Source of the DNA: Daucus carota subsp. sativus
Lineage: Eukaryota > Streptophyta > Magnoliopsida > Apiales > Apiaceae
Length of the DNA stretch: 64,000 nt
Direction of reading: 5' to 3'
Assembly (NCBI RefSeq): GCF_001625215.2
Contig: NC_030385.2
Coordinates: 41,317,598 to 41,381,597, forward strand
Shown: positions 37,957 through 52,900 of the stretch, one piece after another
How positions within the stretch are numbered: the stretch's first letter is position 1
Layout of the letters: every line of letters starts with the position of its first letter
Position numbers and translations under genes: made by a program
Notes under the pieces: model-generated
What the model was told of the DNA's origin: nothing
Database searches by the model: none
Seen by the model: the letters and a program-made list of their open reading frames with translations, nothing else

Positions 37957-39133
37957 GAGTGAGCCACATAGAGTGTAGTATCAACAGTTGTTTTTTATGA
38001 GCTTTGGAGGCGAGATTTTACAATCTTTTTCTTCTTTTAGGTGGTATTTTTATGTCATATTATAAAGTTTTTGGGACTTGTATAATTTATTGTTAATAAC
38101 TTAATAAATAAAAGGAAAATGATAAACAATTTCACAAATTATATAAATTAAGATTCGACACAACACAAGCATCTTATGTTGTTTGATACGATCATTTAAA
38201 TTAATTAAATTCTATATTGATTATATAAAATTAGAGTAACATGATAAAAGTCACTATAATTTTTAATTCATTTAAAAATCGGGATTTTGAAGAGTTTAAA
38301 TTTAATTTAGAACAGGAAAAAAGCTTCTCTATGAATTCAATCTAGAACTTGTTTAAATTATAAAGTTGCCCACATGTTAAAAGGCCAGACAAAATAAAAT
38401 AATATATCATTCGAAGTTAATCAAATTATAGTCTACCCAGATACTCCAAGGAAAAGCAAAACAAAATAATTGGTCTTTCAAAAAATCTAGAGCTCAGTTA
38501 AAAATGCATTGCCCACATGCTTTAAAAAATAAGATAATAAGTCCTACAAATTCCGATGTCATACACATCCTTGGATCTTGGTTAATATTTTTTGTTTTCA
38601 TTTATTTACGTACAGCGCATGCTACGCACGTCCATTAAATGCCTGTGTCAACCAGCTTGCGGCATATAATAAAAATGAGCTGGAAAACCCTTCTATTTCT
38701 CAGTCTTTTCAAGGAATAAATTAACATAAAACTTGTTAGAAATAATTAGATAACTATATTCAAGACAAAATCTAAAACATTTGAATTATCATATCTATGT
38801 ATATAACTAATGAACACTTCATATATATAACTGTAGAACTATGTATGAAACACACTACTTAGTATGAAGCACAGAGTACTTCTCCATCAGTAATCGCACA
38901 AGAATTTGCTATGTAAGAGAAAGACATCATATCAACTATTTTCCATTAAAAGGTATTACATCTTTATATATGAAGAACTATTAGTCCAATTCTATTGCAC
39001 AAAATTGCTTTGGCTGGAATTAATCAACTTTTGTTCTAAAAATTTTCCCAGAAAGAACTGGAAGTCCTTTTCAGATTTCCCTCTTTTTTGTACCAACTTG
39101 ATCAAGGACATTTTGGAAAAGAAAAGTATACAA
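37957..39133. other. limit dextrinase promoter and isoleucyl-tRNA synthetase 3' flank
   Basis: A 1.2-kb spacer between two genes on the same strand. It should hold the limit dextrinase promoter (left half) and the synthetase 3' UTR (right end). It is AT-rich. No gene, TATA box or repeat could be supported with confidence. Confidence 0.5.
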
Positions 39134-42100
39134 TTAAGGAGCATTTGACTTTGATGAGTATTCGCCAACTGTCAAATAAACATGTTCGCCTAAACACAGC
39201 TCAACCTGAGGCTGATCAACAAGACAGCTAACCTTAATCTGCAGATATAATGGGAGTCGGAAGAGACAAATTAAAATCTGTACCTCAAAATCTACTTTGC
39301 TTTGTAAAACATGGTATATATAAAACAGTGAAAAAGAGATTTCAGACCTTCCCGCAATTAGTTTGGAACTCTGATCTCAAACTGTGATAATCCCTAGACA
39401 ACAAGTATGTCTGCAAATTTTCAGAGAATTTTGTGTTTCCTGCAACAATTGACATTACTTTGTAAAGCAAATGTATGAAGCAAGAAACCAAAAAGAAGAA
39501 AATAGCACCAAGTCTTTGGTGCTGGAAAAGGAAGTGATGGATAGACCTCCATATAATGTGATTATAGCATCAGTGTTGAACATAAAAGTTGGTCTTGCCA
39601 ATGTGATCGCAAACTTCAAACTTGAAATGTCAAAGATCTCTTCAGTGATAACAACCTGCAAACACATATGGAAATTATAGGAGATATAAATGGGATATAT
39701 AAGACACGAGATCTTTATTGTTCTTTCCTTTTGCCTTGTGAAGTCCAAAGATTATTCCGTCTAAATCATGGCCCCCATCTCGAGGGGCAAAGGAACCACA
39801 ATTCTAAAAAAAAAAAAAAAAAAAGATCATTCCATTCTACTTGCTACCCATTATAACTAAGAACTAGAGGATTAAAGGTTGGTTCAAAAGCAGCAATACT
39901 TTCCCAGCATCTAAAAGTGTACTCGTTCCTTCCCAATTGTAACATACCCCTTCCGCAATCAAGAATGTAAAATGTAATCCTCCGTTCATATTTCCTTTTT
40001 AATGAGGTCCCCATATACATAGGTTTACTTAATATCGCAAATACTTTTACACAAGATTTTCAACAATAACCTTGATTTATTAATATTTGGATTCCCAGAT
40101 GTACATATCAAAACTTCATTGTATACAATGCCTTGTACAGTATAGTTAAACGACAACAATGGCTTCAAATGTCCCTATACGAGAGAAAATTGTGGAAATT
40201 TGTTTTCATTCTTACAAGGAAAGCAAGCTGGAACAGAAGAGGACAAGTCAACAATATTTGGAGGATAAAGCAATACACAACACACACAAAATTCTCATTT
40301 TTAGTATTGAAGCATCGATGTAAAGACCATTATGTCAGCATTCAATTTTACATTCAAAAGTAAACTAAATAATAATATTGAGGAGTAAATCACTAAAACA
40401 CCACATTACCGCATGCTGAGGAATCATGTTAGAAGGAAGCAATGAAGATCCCAGTACATCCCTGATGTATGACTCCTGCATTATAAAATGACTAGGTGAA
40501 AAGATAGACACTTAGCTATGTTAACAAAGACACTTAGCTATGTTAACAAAAACTAGATATTGATCACGCATGAAGAAAGTAGGTAGAGATTTATACACTT
40601 CCCTACAATTAAATATAATTCGACATGGGTGCCTTTTAACTTTGAGCTGAAACTGATGTTGGCAGACACTCAGGAATCCACATTCAATTAGAGACTCAAC
40701 ATTGTTTCATTAAATTTTCAATCATTCAGCAAGAACAGAACAAAAAGAAGGATTTGAAAATTTCCAAAGCAAGGAAAACCACATCAGAAGGCCGGACAAA
40801 TTGTGTTTTCTTCTAAATCCTTGTCCCAATTTACAAAAAAAAAAGTTCCATTTTAATATAACTTTAGAATTTTTATGCATTATATAAAGCATCCACAGTC
40901 GCTCTTCAGTTTTGCCTTTATATGCTTCCAAAGCATAGCTCGTACCAATTAGTACAGGACAGAAGTGCTCTTCATATAAGTATAACACCCATTCAATCAT
41001 CAGTCTTTAGCTTATACCAATTACAACGGGATAAAATGCTTGCATGATATATTATTCAGAATACCTATTTGATGAATTGTTCACACAAATCTACATATTT
41101 TACGAAGTGCTTTGTGTTCCCTCATATATCATTTGCACTTCACTCTCCCAAATAGATAATAAGCCATTGATTCTCACTTCTCCTTATCTTAATTCATAGT
41201 AAAAAATAATTCATATCTCTAAAACTATCATAGATCTATCAATTTTTTTCAGTTCAATTTTTTATTTGAAAATTTTATATATAAGAACATATCAACTCCC
41301 TAAAAATAATATTACACTACAGAGTGAGGCATGAACTACAATCATATTTAACAAAATAATTACTAAAGCATAACATTACATACTTGTATCATCAAAACAC
41401 TATTATTGTGATCAATGATGTCTAATAATTTTGCACAACAATAAAAAAATAAACATGCTAACATATAAATAAATAAAATTATACACTTAAACACATTTTA
41501 TTCAAATTATAATGATATCATATAGTATTAGACATTTAGACCATTGCAGGTATTCTAATTAATATGTATACTCTGGGATACTTCTTTTTACATTTAGATT
41601 CCGTAATTCAAAATATAAATGAATACATTATAGTAACTACAAAAAATGTAAGATAGAAAATACATGCTCCAAAATTTTATTGCACACATTTATAGTTATG
41701 TTTATATAAACTAAATCATACTTAGGCCATTTGATAATTTTAAAACATAAGATTATAAACTATTGAGCATGTCCAATTCTGGAATTTATACATTATATGT
41801 ATAACATAATTTTTTTGTTACAACTTGTAAAAGGGGAATATGCAAGGAGTATAAAATCAATACTGCAATAGCCTTGGCAAGTATTAAAACAACTCCAAAT
41901 TGCATATTTTTATATAAAAGCAAAGATCAATGGCAGCATAATGCTCTTTATGGAGATTAGACAATGGGTCACAAAAAGCATGTCCTTCAGAAAAAACTAC
42001 AGCAATTGAAGACAAATACTGCCAAAAGAACAAAAAAGAAGAACCTGCAAATTTAATATCTGTTGAGACTTTGATGCATCTTCATCCAATGATCTGAAGA

Positions 42101-43886
42101 AGACTTCTACCATGTCTGTAGGCTCTAAGGCGGCCTTCTTACGTAACTTCTGGACCCTATTTACAACCTGCAATATAGCAAAGTTCAGCAGCCCGCATAT
42201 TTTTCAAATTCGCATCAATGATGATATTATGCAGAAAAACAACAGATATCCGAATAATTTGATATCTGCAGTTAATAAAATATTGGTCTGTGTGAAATAC
42301 CTCACGAGCAAACCCAGCCTCAAAAAGTGATTCATCTTGCCTTAAATCCAATATAACCAAAACATCACCTGAATGCATAAACAAAGCAGAAACATCAAGT
42401 TACAAAACATGACTATAAAGTTCTACATCATCAAGGCATGGAAACAGAGAATAAAGGGTCAATGTTGTCACTACCATCTCCGGCCGCATCCATTTCATCT
42501 ACTGTCCTATCAGCAGGTCTCTTAAATGCCCGAACGATCTACAAGTTTATGCATGAAAGTTTTTTGAGTCTTATTAAGAGTTAGGCGAAGCCGGAGTTAA
42601 ACCGAAAACATAGCAAAGACAGTAATCTCCAGGACACTGATTACAAACACGGTTTTTTCATTCATCCAACAATATATACAAAATGCCAACAGATCATCAA
42701 CACCCTAAACTAGAGGAACAACCAACTTTATGTACACACACAACTAAAGACTAATTTTTCTACAGGAATCCCTATCAAAGCATTATCATATCCTACCCCA
42801 AAAATATAACCAAAAGTGAGAGAGATGATATGCAGTTGTGGGGATAAAGATCATATAACTCAAGTGTATGTAATAAAAGATAAATCTAGAGAGAACCCAC
42901 TTCAGTAGGTTGATATAAATGTATAACACCAGGAAAATAACTTCATTTAGTAAAATTACATACAAAAAAGAACAGAATAAATTTAACTACTTTGAGAACA
43001 AGGCGAGAGGGAGGGAGGGAGGGAGGGAGGGAGAACCTTAATATCAGTCAATTTCAGGCAATGAGTACCCACTGTTAATTCACCAGATTTTTCAAAAGCT
43101 AATATGTCTTCTTGCGACATTGCCTTCACCTCTTTGGAGACCATTCCCATCGACTTTCCCAGCCTCTTGCCTAACACACTAATATATGCAAATATATACA
43201 TTTAAGTAAACAAATTTGTAGGCATGAGTCTTTTTTGTACTGAAAAAATATTGATCAAAATAGAAGAAGTACAAGAAATGTTTTGCATATACACGAAAAC
43301 TACATACCTAAAGTCAGGTTCTGCACGCAAGGAGGCATACTTCAGAGGATCATTACACGGGATAACTGATTGAACATTAAGCTCCTCCAGCACATACTGC
43401 CATATTAATTTTAAAAAAATAAATAAAAAGGTATAGTGCCTCCGAACAAAATAGCACATGACAAGCTATTAAAAAGTTAAGATGCAAAAGGTAATTCAAG
43501 CATCATCAACAAACTTGGGAGTTCACATTTGTTTCAAACTTCATAAAAATTAAAAACCAACATTCTAAAATAATGACAAAAATAAGAGTGTACAACAAAT
43601 TACATAATGGGATAAAATTGATATACTTGCTACTGTTTAAATCTGAAACACATCAGAACTAAAACACCGCCTATAATAACTCCGGAGCTACATGCAGTTA
43701 GGATGACCCACATTTAACATTTCAACTCAATTGAACAATGCATGCAATTATGCAGCTTAGGAACAGGTTGCTAATCCCTGGGTTCCAACCCTTTTCTTAA
43801 CCATTGTCCGGCCTCAATTAGCATGTGTTTGTGTTCTTGGGTTGTTTGTGGCAAACGTGTGCACCCAACACACATGTGTCTGCGCG

Positions 43887-43972
<86 letters not shown>

Positions 43973-46900
43973 TTAGTTGGTCATGTGTTAAGACTTGTCA
44001 AGAACGAGTTCATTGCATGGCACACATATTTACAGTAAGTGTAAGTTTCACGAAAAACCTCTTTGAGTTTTCCAGCAATGTCATCGAGGAACTCCGCATC
44101 AGGGTGTACAACGATCATCTCTCTGAAAAAATATGATATGTGAACTGTATTAGAAAAACAATTTGCAGAGTAATAGAAGGAATATATTTGAGTATGAAAA
44201 TACATAATGGCTACCTGAGAGGTGTTTTGAGAGGTTTACTATTCCGCTCACGGATATTTCTGGCTAGATCAATAATTGTCATCATCCTATTTACACTTTG
44301 TTCGAGGCGTTCCCCTCTCTGAGATAACATTGTTGTAGTTTTGGAAATCAAAAGACTGTATCGAATATCAAAACTACAAATAATACCACCACAACATTTG
44401 CATGCAAGTAGAGAGTTGTACCATTCCTTCCACTTCAGGAAAAGTGCAATAATGAATGCTTTCTTCTGCTCCACTGGAGACTTTTCGCAAGTTCCGGTAC
44501 AGAACTTCTGTGAAGAATGGTGTAAATGGAGCCATTGCTTTGCAAGATGTTAGAAGGACCTAAATATCATAGCCATATCATTTAAAGAGTTGCATAACGG
44601 AAAGAGGGGAACTTAACAGTTACAATGAAATAAAACACACCAGATAAATGCTGAATAACTACACAGTTATTTAAAAGAGAGTAAAGACAAATATAATAAT
44701 TTCAAACAACTCCCAATCATTTTCAAGCATGGAAACTTCAGGGTTGCAAAAGGTTAAACAATACACAACTACTAGCTTATCTGACAGTAACCTCACAGGA
44801 CTAGAATGGTAACAAACAAGTGATATTAGAGAAGTGTGCTATGTAACATAGTGTTCAACGTATTCATTTAAGGACTCCAAATGACTTAAGGGAAAATTTG
44901 GCAGGACAGTGTGGAACTCCATTACTGTAATATAAAAGGGCAAAGAATTGTAAGAAAGAAATAGTGTCATCAAAGCACTCAACCACTCAGTCGAAATTGT
45001 CCATGTGATGGCCGTTGCTTCACCAAAGCACTAGTATTGATATTTCCTTCCAAAAGTTAAAAAAGTTTCATCAAACCCTTTCAGTCTTCATACTATTCAA
45101 TATTTCAATGAACAAAGTACCACCAAACTGAAGGTAATGTGTACTGAAATCTTTCAATCAGACTAATAATCTACCATCAAGTGAAGTCTACAGACTACAG
45201 ATCTACCACTCCGAGTACTGAATGGAAGATTAATTTATATACTAATGGAAGATAATTGCATTACGCTGAGAACCTGTAAACTTATAAATCGCCATTGGAA
45301 ATTAAATATTACCAGCAAAATTGTGCCCCATTAACGTAAAACTAATTTACCTACTTTTACTACTTAAGTCAACTTATAAAACTCAAATTCACATTTACAC
45401 TGTATTAAGTGGTCAACATTAACTACTACCACATTCCAACATCTTGAAACAGAAATCATAATGTATCAGGCACTAATAACATGGTAAAAAGCAGCCGTAT
45501 TAGAATAAAAAATTAAAATGAAGTCTTACATGGTAAAGAGTCGAAAGTGCTGTTCTACAGTCCTCTTCTGTCGTTGGCCTTTGCCCTTTTAGCCTCTTCC
45601 GGTTAAACCGTACATAAATATTCGTAAGATTGTCCAAATATTTCAGGAGATAAGGAACAACCTGCAGTTGAAGATGAATCACATAAATTTCGTATATTCA
45701 TTATAGCACCTTGTGTAGTCAACTAGTTATGTACAGGTTTTCTCTCCAACAACTAAAACTAAATAGAACTTCAATTTCAAGGTTTCACACTTTAATCATT
45801 TTGTTTACAACAATTTATAAAACTTATTAAGCAGCACTAAAGGGAAGAATTTCATTTTTGTACCATAGACTACAGAAGCTACCTCGCTTTAAAGTGGATA
45901 ATCAACACTCTCATCACATAAAAGCTAAAACTTACTTGGTTTGAAAGCAAAATATTACCATCCCTAATTAAGACACTCCCTGAATACTTATTTTAATGCA
46001 CCGTCTCACTATTTCATCTTCCAGTCTAAGCTGATTATAGATTACATAACATGTTACAAACATCAACAAGATATAAAATCCAACCAGTAAAACTAAAACA
46101 GCATCTACTCACAGGTACACAAGTATATTCAAAAACTTTAAATAGCTAACTCATCAAAAATGATTCAACAGAATTTAGAAAAAATACTAACCGTATAAAG
46201 TCGGTATGCATCCATCTCTTGCCGAACAAATTGAACTAGACTTTGAGTAGCTGAATTGATCCACTGGTCGAGAACATTGGAAGACTTCTGAAGGATGGCC
46301 TTATCTGATGGAGTAAATTGTGGAAGGCCCTCGACCTCAAGTCGTTTTGTATTCTGAACAAGAAATCTATATGCATTGTACCATGGCAAGAAAACATCTT
46401 TGACCTGCATGAACATTATGTGAGAAGGAATTTATTGTACTGACCTTCAGCCCTATAGGCTACAGGTATTTAACATTCTCATACCAAAAGCAGGAGATGG
46501 GGCTGTCAATCGGATAATCCGGATACGGATATGTCTATATCCAAATCCAAATCCAAAAATATGAATTCATATCCGAATCTGTATCCGAGTCCCAAAATAT
46601 TTTGAAAGAAATATCCGAATCCGAATTCGATGGATAATATTTGGGTCTGTATAATATTCGAATCCGTTTTAAATTATCCAGAAATTTTTTAATTTAATAA
46701 GAAAATTACTTAATAATTTATTTGTTTTAAAAATAGAAGTTTAAATATGAAATATTTTTGATGTAATACATACTATATATCTAATATATTTTTCAGAAAT
46801 GCCCATACTCAAATATATTTTATAAAAATATATTAATAATGACCAAAAATATATATTATTGATTAATAATAATTATAATTATCGTAGTGCATGTATATAT

Positions 46901-49900
46901 ATAATATTTTAAGAGTCAAATATTAACAATTACGGATACGCCTATATATGTATTCGTATCCGAAATTGTCAGATGCGGATAGAAATAATATTCATTTTAT
47001 TTCATTACAGATAATATCTGCTTTAACTCAGATACGAATACAGATATTTTGAAAGAATATCAGAATTTTCAAATTTTTTTGACAGCCCCAGCAGAAGAAA
47101 AAAGGCCATAAACTCACAACACCATGAACTCCTTCCTTTTTGAACCGTAAAGGCTCAGCACGTACGACTGGGGAATTTATGATGTATAATCTCAAAGCAT
47201 CCTGAAAAACAATATATTAGCTCATAATCGCTGCTGAAAATGACATTGGATAGCACTAAAACGGTTATATCCACGTGCCAATATATTTGTCAGATATCAA
47301 GTAGAAAAATTAGACACTTACAGCACCATAGTCATTAATAACTTCCATAGGTGACGGATAATTTTTTAATCTTTTGCTCATCTTTTTTCCATCCTCAGCA
47401 AGGACTAGACCGTTGCATATAAGATTTTTAAAAGCGGGTTTACCAAATAATGCAGTGGAAAGGACCATAAGAGTATAGAACCTGCACACACAAAGGTATA
47501 TTTTATTTTGCTGCCTATCAGATTTTCCAAAGACACTATATTCGAATCTGCTTGGTAAAATAGTAATAGACCAGCAACAATCTAATATAACTTGTTCACT
47601 CATCCCTCATACATTAAACACCGGAAGAATGACTTGGACCTCAAATGAACCACCTTTACAAATGACTATGAAATCAAGAGACTGGCTGCAGCAATTTTAA
47701 AACTAATACAAATGACTATGAAATCAAGAGACTGGCTGCAGCCATTTTAAAACTAATCAATTGTATTCATCAACATTAATAGGAAAACTGAAGTGAAGTT
47801 ATTTAGAATTTTAAACAGAAGATCAAGTGAAATTAATAGGAAAACTGAGGTGAAGCTTTTAAACTTTGACTGGAGGGAAATTAATAGGAAAACAGAAGAT
47901 GATATGACTGGAGGCCATATTTACACAACCACATCCAGACAACAAATATTTAATTCACTGACAATAAATATATATACCTGAACTACAATAAAGAACTGGC
48001 AAAGAAAATGATGTCAAAAGTATTCAAGTGTTTTCTCTCATTAACAAGTAATTTAAAAATTAAGTACAGAGAACTGACCACCCACGAGTTTGATCCAACC
48101 CCTCGGCCACAAAATGACCAGGAAAATTGTTCTCAAATAGCTCAACATTCTCAAATGGGTAATGAAGATATGCATATGGCATGGACCCACTTTCAAACCA
48201 ACAATCAAAAACCTGCGATCATAACCAAAAAATCTTCATCTAAAGTTCGAGAGGAATTGTTTTCAATGCGTCACAGAATATTTAAACAGCTAAAAGAGAA
48301 AATTTAGCATCGAGAGAAGGTCGAGATCAGAGAGAAATGAGGATTCGGGCACAGGTAAACTTAAAAAATTGGAAAAATTCAATCACATGGCAGTGTTACA
48401 ACTTGCAAGAGGCAGCCAATGCTTAGAGCATCTGCACTCCTGGGTGCCACCCTATTGGGGTTCCAGGGTTGCCCAAAGGGCCATGTTTCCAGAAATTTTG
48501 AATTTACTTTACCAAGGAACCATGCATAGCACTAAATAGGGAACTAGAAGCTGCTAACTTTTAGCACCCCCTCAAAATGGATAAATTCAAATCTTTTACA
48601 AAATGTAAATATCATTCCTACCTCTGTTATCATATCCAACCTTTTTTTATTCAACTATCTAATAATAATAGTTTCTGTAGGGACCAGTGAAGCAACTTGC
48701 AAGGGTGCCAACCATTATAGTCAAATGTTGCAACATTTGACATGGTTGGAAAAGAATATAAAATTTATCAATCTTAGTGAGTTAGTAATGTTTGGCACCC
48801 TGAAAGAGTGACTCTATTGGAGATGCTCTTAAAGGTGGATACAGGAGTGCTAGAAAGACCAACACTGCCCTCGTTTATAGCCTAAAATATGTAAATCCAG
48901 TACGGCTTAGAATGATCACAGTAAACCTCCGTAACAAAACCATAGACCACATCTAGGAAAAAGCTCCTGTGATCATCTGTCCCAACAATGATATTTGAGC
49001 GATTAAATGTCTTCCCTTTCTACTGTCAAATCACTTTAATCAGTCTTCCTTGCAATATGTTTTGATTTAGTAACATTTTCGCTCAGATGATAATCTAAAC
49101 ATTAGTGCTGTAACCTTACCGGGATTAACAACCCCATCAATGCAGTGAGGGCTTAATCGAGTGAGAAGATTCAAAGACTCTAAATAGAAGAACATGATAG
49201 GGATACAATAAGAGTAGAAGAGGCTGAATCATGAGAAATAAATACTACAGGAAAAGATAGAGATAGCTGCATATTTCTGGTTGTTAAATTCAATCGACTC
49301 ATGATTGAACAACTGAAGGGCCTAGTACCTAGCTTGAGGGGACAAAGAAAGTAGGAGGTTTCTTAAGAGTAAAACTGATTATGAGGTACATCTGGTGAGT
49401 TCTGGAATGAACAAATCACACTATTAAAGAGTAAATACAAGGTTAGGCAGTGTGTCACATTAATAAAATGGTCCAATCACATATGGAAGCATCCAGGTAC
49501 AAACAAGTTTATAGATACCAAGTTCCAGGACTTACATCTTCTACACGTCGAAGTACGCCATTCTTTTTAGAAGGAATTGTAATATGATCAATCTTGTGAC
49601 GATGCAAATCCTTCACCTGTAAGTGCAAACATAAACGTTTAAGTGTTAAATAGCATTTTTGGAACATTTAAACTCAGCAAACAGACTCACTGTTGCTTCA
49701 TAATAAGCACACATATGATCACAAGGATTTGCATTCAGATAAAAGTACTGGACCACTCCAAAACAGTACCAGGCAAAATATACGATCACTGGTAACTTTA
49801 AGATTTTTAATCAAGCGAAGAACTTTAACATATAAATTGATGAACAGAACAAAAAATGATACAATTTCTCAAAAGCTAATCAATAAATTTGATTTATCAG

Positions 49901-52900
49901 ACACAAAATGAAAACAAATAAAGCAAACTACTGAACCTCTGTTCCGGAAAGTCTCTCCAGTTCTTCAACAGAACCTATCACTACAATTTCCTGACCATCC
50001 TCGCTAGCCCAAACTGGGAGTGGGGTGCCCCAAAATCTGCTTCGGCTGACAGCCCAATCTCTTGCATTCTCTAGCCAATTGTGAAAACGTTTTTCCTGTA
50101 ATGTATAATTAAATTGAGTACTAATGAAAAGAAGCTACTGTGGAAAAATTTAAGATGCAAAAAGAACTGCTCTCAAAAGAAAAAAAACTTCAGCAACGTT
50201 CACACATGACGAATCAATAGAAAGGAATTAACAGTTCATATGAAATAAGAGAGAGAACTTGCAGGATATTATGCTTTAAATGTTAATTACCTGTAGCATG
50301 ATGTTAGTTCTATTCATTGTATGTAAATAGCATTTAGGATGATTTACAAGTAGATAACTAGTTGTTCCTAATTATAAAGTATGCAGTAGCAGTTGCAGCA
50401 GACAGATGCTAGTGATCTAGTGGGCACTTATGTTTTGAGGCTATATAAAGTCATGTGTTTCATCACGTAAAACAGCAAAGAACATGCATAATAGTTTAAA
50501 TCATGGCAATAATTTGCATACTCACATTGGATTAATATATACATACATACATACATACATGTATATAGATATATATGGTGGGGGTGGGGGTGGTGACTAC
50601 TTGCCACCTGGGTTCTACCAGAAGTGGCAAATATACCAGAAATTCCTTCGGAGAAGAGTGTAAAAAAAGGTGTAGAGCGGGTCATGAAAACATGAAATTC
50701 TGCATTAGAGTAACTAAACCACATTACATGGCACAGTAAACTGGGGACCAAAAGTATAGAAAGTGGGTTTCCCTACTGTGGATGCTCTTCCAGATGATAG
50801 GTCAAAAATTGATCAACAAAATATATCATTCTTGCTAATGATACTCTGAGAAATATACATTTGAGTAAAAAAAAAGCAGCAGAAATGAGAATAAAATCAG
50901 GGTATCTAAGGAGATGCAAACCTTCACGAAATCAGGAACCCAGTATGTTCCCTTGTTATTTTCTAGAAGTTGATCCTTTAACTTCTCCACTGCAACAAAC
51001 CTACCCAGAAGATAGTGATTAAAGTTAAAGTGTAAAAAGTTTCAAATGTGTATAAATTACTTGCAAGTTGCGCACAAAAATTACAAAATAGACACCTTGA
51101 GACACAATATATAGTCAAATTCATGAACTCTTTATCATAGCACTCGAGCCATCTTTTTTAACTAGGACACCAGACGCACTGGTTTTTATATTATAATATC
51201 ACATTCATAATCATAATTATATCCATTAAGACCAAGAAATTCTAATCTGCTAACAATAGGTGCAAAACATCCTTGAGCTAGGCCTGTCAATGGATTGGGT
51301 TTGGATCGGGTCGACCTAAATCCATATCCATATCTATTTAATCTAGCGGATTCGGATTCGTATCGGATCGGGACCGGATTTTTTAAGCCGATCCATATCC
51401 ATTCAGATCATGGATCTCGGATCGGATATCCAATCCATTTACTTACTACTTATATATATTTTTTATAAGACTTTAACATTACCTAAAATACAAATAAAAC
51501 CAGTAAATAACAATGTTAAAATTTAAATTACAAAGTCAAACATTACATCTCAAGTCTCAAAACATATTACAAACTAAATTGTTCATAAATAAAATTTAAA
51601 AGGATCTGTAAGCTTTCAAACCAGTGACACTCCAGGGCCCAGGTCACCAAACATACTAGAAGACTAGCAGAGACTGGGCCTGTGAATTTGTAGTTGGTTT
51701 TATATTCAAATAATCAGTTTGTAATGTATGTTGTAATTTGTAAATACTTATCGGGAATAAAATATATTATTATATAATATATAATATATAATATATAATA
51801 TAATATATATATATATATATATTAAATATATATAAACCGGATCGGGTTATAAACGGATCGGATCACACTAAATCCATATCCGGTCCATTTATTATCGGAT
51901 TTTTTTTAATCGGATCGGATTTTTTTTTTACCAAATCCAGATCCGCCAAAATGACCTCGGATCGGATTTTCGCTCCATTGACAGGCCTACCTTGAGCAAT
52001 TGCTCAAACTGGGTCAAGCAGCAAGATACATTTTTTCATATTCTATGATGCCAGAAGTGATGGAGAAGAGCGCCGAATTTTCTTACTATCCGACAATTTT
52101 CTTTCAATCGGACAGGACACACAAATAGGATGGGTATTTCTTTAATTGAAGTCCTTCCTTATTCTGGATGAGTTATTTACCATAATTTTATTGACTCGTC
52201 ACTCAAAAGATTGCAGTCTAGTACTAGATCATTCATCTTACTCATACCTCCGAGCACAAGAGTTAGCCACAAAGATGGGTTACTTCTTTTTTTCCCAAAT
52301 ATATGTAAATATCTAGTGCCATTAGTGCAAGAAGTTCCCACTATAATTCATTCAATCATTCTGAACTTATATTCTGCAGGCTGTATTTTATGTTTCTATA
52401 TTGTCACCCATTTTGCTGTCAAATTATTAGGAATTTACTAACCCAGAAGCAAATTAAGAAAATTTGATAACGCATACCAGCTAGGAACGGCTCTGTATAT
52501 AAGTGGTGTGTCTGATCTCCAACAGAAGGGATACGAGTGAGTAAAGCTTCCAGATTTAACAAGTCTGCCCTTTTCCTGCACATAGAACAACTTAATTTCA
52601 TCTTACTGAGCTGAGCATTAGATTGATCACACATAGAAGCATGCCGAACTAGCAAACAAGTTGGCCAACTTCACAAAGTACATTCATAATGCTTTTAGTG
52701 TTTAAAAAAAATTCTAAAGTGTAATTTACAAATTAATATATACCGATACCAACATATAAAGTATAACTATATAGAAGCAGATTACCACACATAAGTCACA
52801 AGCCTTTTCCTGTAACTACAACAAACAACCTTTCAAGTAAGGCAAACTGTTATAGTCGATGACCATAATTACCTTCACAGCTAGAATAATATCTTTATCT

